A DNA stretch of 64,000 nucleotides from Ipomoea triloba (Eukaryota; Streptophyta; Magnoliopsida; Solanales; Convolvulaceae): the NCBI RefSeq assembly GCF_003576645.1, contig NC_044923.1:4036481-4100480 (forward strand), given 5' to 3'. Position 1 is the first letter of the stretch. Every line of letters starts with the position of its first letter. Shown here piece after piece: positions 58,647 to 64,000 of this stretch. A model generated the notes under the pieces. It saw only the letters and a list, made by a program, of their open reading frames with translations. It made no database searches and was not told the DNA's origin. A program made the position numbers and the translations under genes.

Positions 58647-59970
58647 AAAATGTAGAACCTATACTAGGCATGGGATAGCAATTCGGGACGTGTGAACTTT
58701 GTCGAAATGTAGCTGCAGCGTTGCATATAGAATCTCGGTGTAGAAATTCGAGTGAGTGATTCAAAACATTGGTGATATTAGCTTACTAAAACTTAGGTGG
58801 ATAGTTCTGCAACTGTAATCTTCACCTCCTTTGATTCTATTAGACTTTGTGTAGTTTTAACTATTGATATAATGGCTTTTATTATGGCAGCTAGGAGCCT
58901 GGGGGATGCACTAATGGTGTGCTCTGCAAATTTGATTAGCGCAGTAAAATTGCATTTTTATCAATGAATTATAATAAAGCCTTTACCATGTCAAATTGAG
59001 GCAATGAAGTCCAATAGCGGGTAAATAACCTGTAATACAGTTTAGTATAACAAACACTAGGTTTACTCAATTTTTTACATGATTTAAATGTTATAAAAGG
59101 CGTTAGGCGCTAGTCGGGCGCCTATTGCCTAGACGGGCAAGTAATAATAATAAAAAAGTGTACACATTACACACTAAAAAAACACTTAATTGAGTTGAAC
59201 TAGTTGAGCGTGGAATTGGCTGACTCAAACGCCGAGATTACCAAGTCAGGAGTCGAGTTTGGCTAACTAAGGCGCCGAATCCCTAAATCGCCTAGTTGAC
59301 TGACTAATGTCCGCCTGAAGATAAAATTTTCTCGGCCTTGTATTTGCTACATCAAACAGTAAAAATATGGAGTTCATGACTTCATGTAGTAGAATTTTAG
59401 AGAAAATTGTATCTTTCGTCCTTAAATTCTAAGATAATTATACAATTTGTTCGTAAGTGTTAATCTTGCTCACTTTTTGTCTTTATGCTAACTTCTCGTG
59501 CTTACTTTTCGTCCCTACGTTAACTTCTCGTGCTCATTTGTCGTCATAATATTTTGTTAGTAAAGAGATGAGAAGTGTCCTTATGCTAACTTCTCGTGCT
59601 TACTATTCATCCCTACGTTAACTTCTCGTGCTCATTTTTCGTTCTAATGTTTTATTAGTAAAGAGATGAGAAGTGCAACATCGATAATAGTTTAACAACA
59701 AATTTTACCATTATCAAGACAAAAAGTGTAATTTTTTCAAGAAAAAGAAAAAAAAAGGAAAAGAAAAAAAAAAAAAAAAAAAAAAGAACCCTTGGCTGGG
59801 CCCCGTGTTTTCTTGTTCGACATGATTAATGATCAAATTTCAAAAGCTGGCGGATTTGCCTGAAAAAAAAGCGGTCCGTGTCTGCGTGACGGATAAGCTG
59901 AAATGAAATGGGTGTTCACAAACAAGTCGGAATAGGTTCGTAATGCCGCTGCCTTTTCAGGCCATTTGAT
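58647..59970. other. Intergenic DNA between HOS15 and NRAMP genes
   Basis: HOS15 3' region, a dispersed-repeat remnant ('gcgctagtcgggcgcc', about 59100-59340), an approximately 97-bp direct repeat ('cttatgctaacttctcgtgcttac', near 59482 and 59579), a long A-rich run at 59740-59786, and then the NRAMP promoter. Confidence 0.6.
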
Positions 59971-62793
59971 ATGCGTAATGCCGTAGCCTTTGCGTCTCAG
60001 AGGAACATTATATTATCGCCGGTGGAAATGCGGGACGAAACGATGAGCATGAACTCACGTTCGCCGGATCCGATAACCACCCTGCATTATGAAGACATCG
60101 TCGACGGAGAATCCCTCTTTCTCTTACCCTCCGACGATGACGAGGCGGATGAGGAAGAGGAGGAGAAAATCAGGGCAATGGAAATGGAGGCCGCCGATGA
60201 GCCCCCGCCGCCGTTCTCGTGGAAAAAGCTATGGGAGTTCATGGGCCCAGGGTTTTTAATGAGCGTAGCGTTTCTAGATCCGGGGAATTTGGAAGGCGAC
60301 ATCCAAGCCGGAGCAATCGCCGGGTACTCGCTCCTCTGGCTCCTCATGTGGTCCACCGCCATGGGGCTTCTCATCCAGCTCCTCTCGCTCCGCCTCGGCG
60401 TCGCCACCGGGCGCCACTTGGCCGAGATTTGCCGCGAGGAGTACCCTTACTGGGCCACGCTTTTGCTCTGGTTTATGGCTGAGTTGGCTTTAATTGGGGC
60501 CGATATTCAAGAAGTCATTGGCAGCGCCATTGCCATCAAGATTCTCAGTGATGACTTCATCCCTCTCTGGGTTGGTGTCCTCATCACTGCTTTTGATTGG
60601 TAAATCTTTCAGTCTTCCCTTTTAAATTGATAGTGATTGCATACCTTCTGTAACAATAGGAGTATTAATTAGTATACTAATCCATAGTTTCTGAACAAAA
60701 CTAATGTTCAACTAGCAATAATGTTAGCTTATTATGGCCCGCACATGTAGCTCAGTTGATTATTAGGTGACAGATTATTGTAAAGGATGTATATCCAGCC
60801 CCGGTAGCGGCAGTGTGGTGTTTCACCCTTTGGGATGGCCCTTTGTGGGCACCAGGCACATGTTGTCCCACCTAATGAGCTGTTGAGTCACCGTGATTGA
60901 TAATTAGGTGATAGATTATTGTCAAGGATGTATATCGAGCCCTGGCAGTGCCAGTGTGGTGTTTCACCCTTTGGGATGGCGCCCTGGCAGTGCCAGTGTG
61001 GTGTTTCACCCTTTGGGATGGCTCTTTGTGGGCACCAGACTGGTGTTTCACCCTTTGGGATGGCTCTTTGTGGGCACCAGACTCAGGTTCTCCCACCTAA
61101 TAAGCTGCTGAGTCACCGTGATTGATAATTAGGTGATAGATTATTGTCAAGGATGTATATCGAGCCCTGGCAGTGCCAGTGTGGTGTTTCACCCTTTGGG
61201 ATGGCGCCCTGGCAGTGCCAGTGTGGTGTTTCACCCTTTGGGATGGCTCTTTGTGGGCACCAGACTGGTGTTTCACCCTTTGGGATGGCTCTTTGTGGGC
61301 ACCAGACACAGGTTCTCCCACCTAATGAGCTACTGAGTTACCCTGATTTATCCTCTATAATCTTGGTGGATTGAAATGTGGGGCCCTTGGGGCGAGGATT
61401 TTGCCTGTTGTGGGGAAGTTTATTATTATAGTGACATCTTTAATGATATTAGTGGAGAACAGGCTTTAGATGAGCTCCCAAAGTCCCATGAGATCTAATA
61501 ACAATTCAACTCTGAATTAGTCTAGAGTTTAATGTACCTATCAAACAGTGTGCTATTGTCAAGTATTAGTGTAATAGATGTTGTTGACTTGTTATCAATA
61601 TGCACTGAAAGAGTATTGAATTGAAGTTTCCTTTTTTTTGCAGTTTTATTTTCTTGTTTCTTGAAAACTATGGAGTTAGGAAGCTAGAAGCATTTTTCGC
61701 GGTTTTGATCACAACAATGGCATTATCCTTTGCGTGGGTGTTTGTAGAGACGAGGCCGAGTGGGGAGGAAATCACGTTAGGCCTGTTAGTGCCAAGGCTT
61801 AGCTCACAGACAATTCAACAGGCTGTTGGGGTTGTGGGGTGTGTGATAACGCCTCACAATGTGTTTCTATATTCTGCTTTAGTACAGTCGAGGCAAATTG
61901 ATCCGAAAAAGAAAGGGAAAGTGCAAGAGGCTCTCAACTATTACACCATCGAGTCATCTGTTGCTGTTCTCGTGTCGTTCTCGCTCAATCTGGCTGTGAC
62001 GACCATCTTCGCCAAGGGATTTTATGGAACTTCTGAGGCGGAGAGTATAGGGCTTGTGAATGCAGGGCAGTATCTGCAGGATAGATACGGTGGAGGGCTG
62101 TTCCCGGTTTTGTACATATGGGGCGTTGGCCTTCTGGCAGCCGGGCAGAGCAGCACCATAACGGGTACTTACGCTGGACAGTTTATAATGGGAGGCTTTC
62201 TCAATCTTAGAATGAGGAAATGGCTGAGATCATTGATCACGAGAAGCTGTGCTATCGTCCCAACCATGATAGTGGCTGTTGTTTTTAACAGGTCCCAGTC
62301 TTCTTTGGATTCTCTAAACGAATGGCTTAATGTGGTTCAAGGTATGCAGATTCCATTCGCGATTATACCTCTGCTAACCTTGGTGTCAAACGAGCGAATC
62401 ATGGGAGTCTTCAAAATCGGAACCACCATAGAGGTAAACACACATAAACTTCGTGGCTTAATTTCTTCACATTGTGGTTTAATTTGATTCACTACGCAAT
62501 TCTTGATTCGTTTTTTTTTGCTGCAGAGGATCGTGTGGTGCATAGCAGCCATGGTAATCGTGATAAACGGATACGTTATGCTCACCTTCTTTCTTTCTCA
62601 AGTTGATGGGCTGCTGGTCGGTTTCGCGATGTGTATTGTAGCTGCAGGATATGTAGGCTTCATCGTCTACCTCATTTCTCGCCATGGCACCCATTCTTTG
62701 CCGTGGTCTAGCAACACCAATGGATTTTCGCACCTCGAGGGCTTGAATGAAGTTGAGCAGATGAGCCGTCAATCTTTCCAATCAACTAGATAG
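59971..62793 (+). CDS. NRAMP metal transporter, NRAMP2-like, three exons
   Basis: Exons 59971-60599, 61644-62433, 62527-62793 (phases 2 and 0); 562 codons, 561 aa. An acidic, dileucine-rich cytosolic N-terminus ([21 protein letters not shown]) is followed by the multi-pass core. TM1 carries the metal-binding DPGN ([15 protein letters not shown]); the transport signature [19 protein letters not shown] is intact. TM6, normally xMPHN, reads [17 protein letters not shown]: the selectivity methionine is Thr. Blocks such as [22 protein letters not shown] and [10 protein letters not shown] are nearest to AtNRAMP2, a trans-Golgi Mn transporter; I infer an endomembrane divalent-metal/proton symporter. 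A second ATG 19 codons in ([10 protein letters not shown]) is a possible start. Intron 1 is filled with tandem repeats. Confidence 0.93.
60770..61340. repeat. Tandem repeat array in NRAMP intron 1
   Basis: A unit beginning 'ggtgatagattattgtcaaggatg' and ending 'gtcaccgtgattgataatta' occurs three times; the last two (60905-61129, 61130-61354) are 225 bp and nearly identical. Inside each are two exact 42-bp tandem duplications: CCCTGGCAGTGCC at 60940/60982 and GTGTTTCACCC at 61001/61043 (and 225 bp further on). The first unit (60770-60900) lacks these. Confidence 0.9.
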
Positions 62794-64000
62794 AATGGGA
62801 TTGGACTAATTTAGCCTAGTCTCGATCAGATCACGTTCAGATAGCTCTCTCAAAGTCGTTGCTGCATACACATCACGTTCAGATAGCTCTTTCAAAGGCG
62901 TTGCTGCATACACATGATATAAACAGGTGTATTTTGTGTTTGTTGAACATAGAAGTATAGTTGTTATTCCTACTATAAACATTGTGTAGATCATAAGCAA
63001 GATTGGAATGCAAATGCCTCTACTGATATTCATAGAAAGTAAATTTATAAAATATTTACTCATCTTTGAATTAAAACATGTAAATATTACATCATGTGAA
63101 AGTTTGGACAATGGCAACATGAATATTTGCAATGAGTGTATAAATTTATAAGGGAAGAGTATGGTGTTGATCAATGTTAATACGGATTATATTGAGTATA
63201 TTTTTTTTTTTTTTGAATACAACTGACCCGATTATATTGAGTATAATTCAAGAAGTTTGGAGTTCTACCGGGTACAATGAAGACAATGTACTCCATATAA
63301 ATTTGAAACCTTTTTGCATTAACTTTTTGATTTTGTCAGGTGCAATTAATACTAGTGTTGAACAACATCTTAGAATTTTCTTAAATTTATATAAAGTATT
63401 GAACATTTGATTTCTGTGTAAATATTATTATGTAATGAGTAGATGAATATTACATATTAGTTGTGTTAATATTACGAAACCTCCTTGAGGAATGTTGTTG
63501 TTTGTTGGGAAGGTAATGGGTAGTCAAGATTACTCTTGTATTTAGAGAACAAAATAAAATTATATGTAATTCGGGTATTCACTTAAACAATCTTCTAGAA
63601 TACCTCTTAAAGATTTTGACAAATAATGGTGATAGTGCCTGGGTTCAATTTTGCCTCATGTGAGGAATTGAATTATTCATTGCTTTGATATTTCTATTGT
63701 TTCATTTTTTCTAAAAAAAAAAGAAAAAAAAATAGATCCTTGAACTTTATACAGGAAGTCAATTAGATCCTTGAACTTTTAAAAATTGCAATTAAGCTCA
63801 TCAACTTGTTATTCTTGAGCATCGAAGCCCACACACTAAATAATAACATGTAATAGCATGTCACTAGGGTTCCAGCAAGCTCCAATGACGTTTCGACTAC
63901 TAAATCTAGTGACCAACTATCGCCTTCTAGTCCAAAAGAAAGTGACCAAAATGGTCTCCTTCTTCTGGGGAAGATGACCAAAATGGTCGCTTTTTGTCGG
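62794..64000. other. NRAMP 3' region and intergenic DNA
   Basis: 62831-62914 is a 42-bp tandem duplication with two mismatches in the NRAMP 3' UTR region (TCACGTTCAGATAGC at 62831 and 62873). The rest is AT-rich, with a dispersed repeat near 63720-64000. No gene recognised. Confidence 0.7.

Overview
This is a stretch of a plant nuclear genome, from a eudicot and probably an asterid. The grounds are spliced genes with GT-AG introns, an orthologue of Arabidopsis HOS15, a plant NRAMP transporter, a CLE peptide gene, a cytochrome P450 CYP81 cluster, and AT-rich intergenic DNA full of plant transposons (MULE, Helitron, Ty1/copia, Stowaway, SINE, MITEs). I cannot fix the species.

Layout. (1) 1-4.7 kb: the N-terminus of a CYP81 gene leaving the left edge, then a 1.6-kb non-autonomous Helitron beside a CYP81 3'-end relic. 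(2) 4.7-20.6 kb: one large Mutator-like element (MULE) with about 150-bp degenerate terminal inverted repeats. It carries a MURA transposase (DDE, SWIM finger, zinc knuckle), a plant-mobile-domain (PMD/MAIN-like) gene, two related genes each with two B3-like folds, and a small protein with an RNase H1-type hybrid-binding (viroplasmin) domain. A palindromic motif (AAGCCTAA/TTAGGCTT) recurs in the terminal repeats and in the promoter gaps of the internal genes. This is the best candidate for an undescribed system. (3) 21.6-49.6 kb: the CYP81 cluster, all on the minus strand: one two-exon gene, one three-exon gene whose first intron is swollen to about 12 kb by a satellite and a Sirevirus-like copia element, one compact three-exon gene, and a last-exon pseudogene. 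(4) 44.7-53.3 kb: short elements with minisatellite cores, a Stowaway MITE, a SINE, a CLE gene with an altered peptide core, and a second Helitron copy in inverse orientation. (5) 53.5-62.8 kb: two ordinary host genes, HOS15-like (14 exons) and NRAMP2-like (3 exons).

Assembly quality matters here. Three near-identical direct duplications (3.1, 1.5 and 1.5 kb) each abut a run of N (14451-14475, 34323, 38181) and look like unmerged contig overlaps. In addition, at least a dozen tandem duplications of exactly 42 bp occur in unrelated sequences, which is hard to explain biologically. The true locus is probably about 6 kb shorter than the window.
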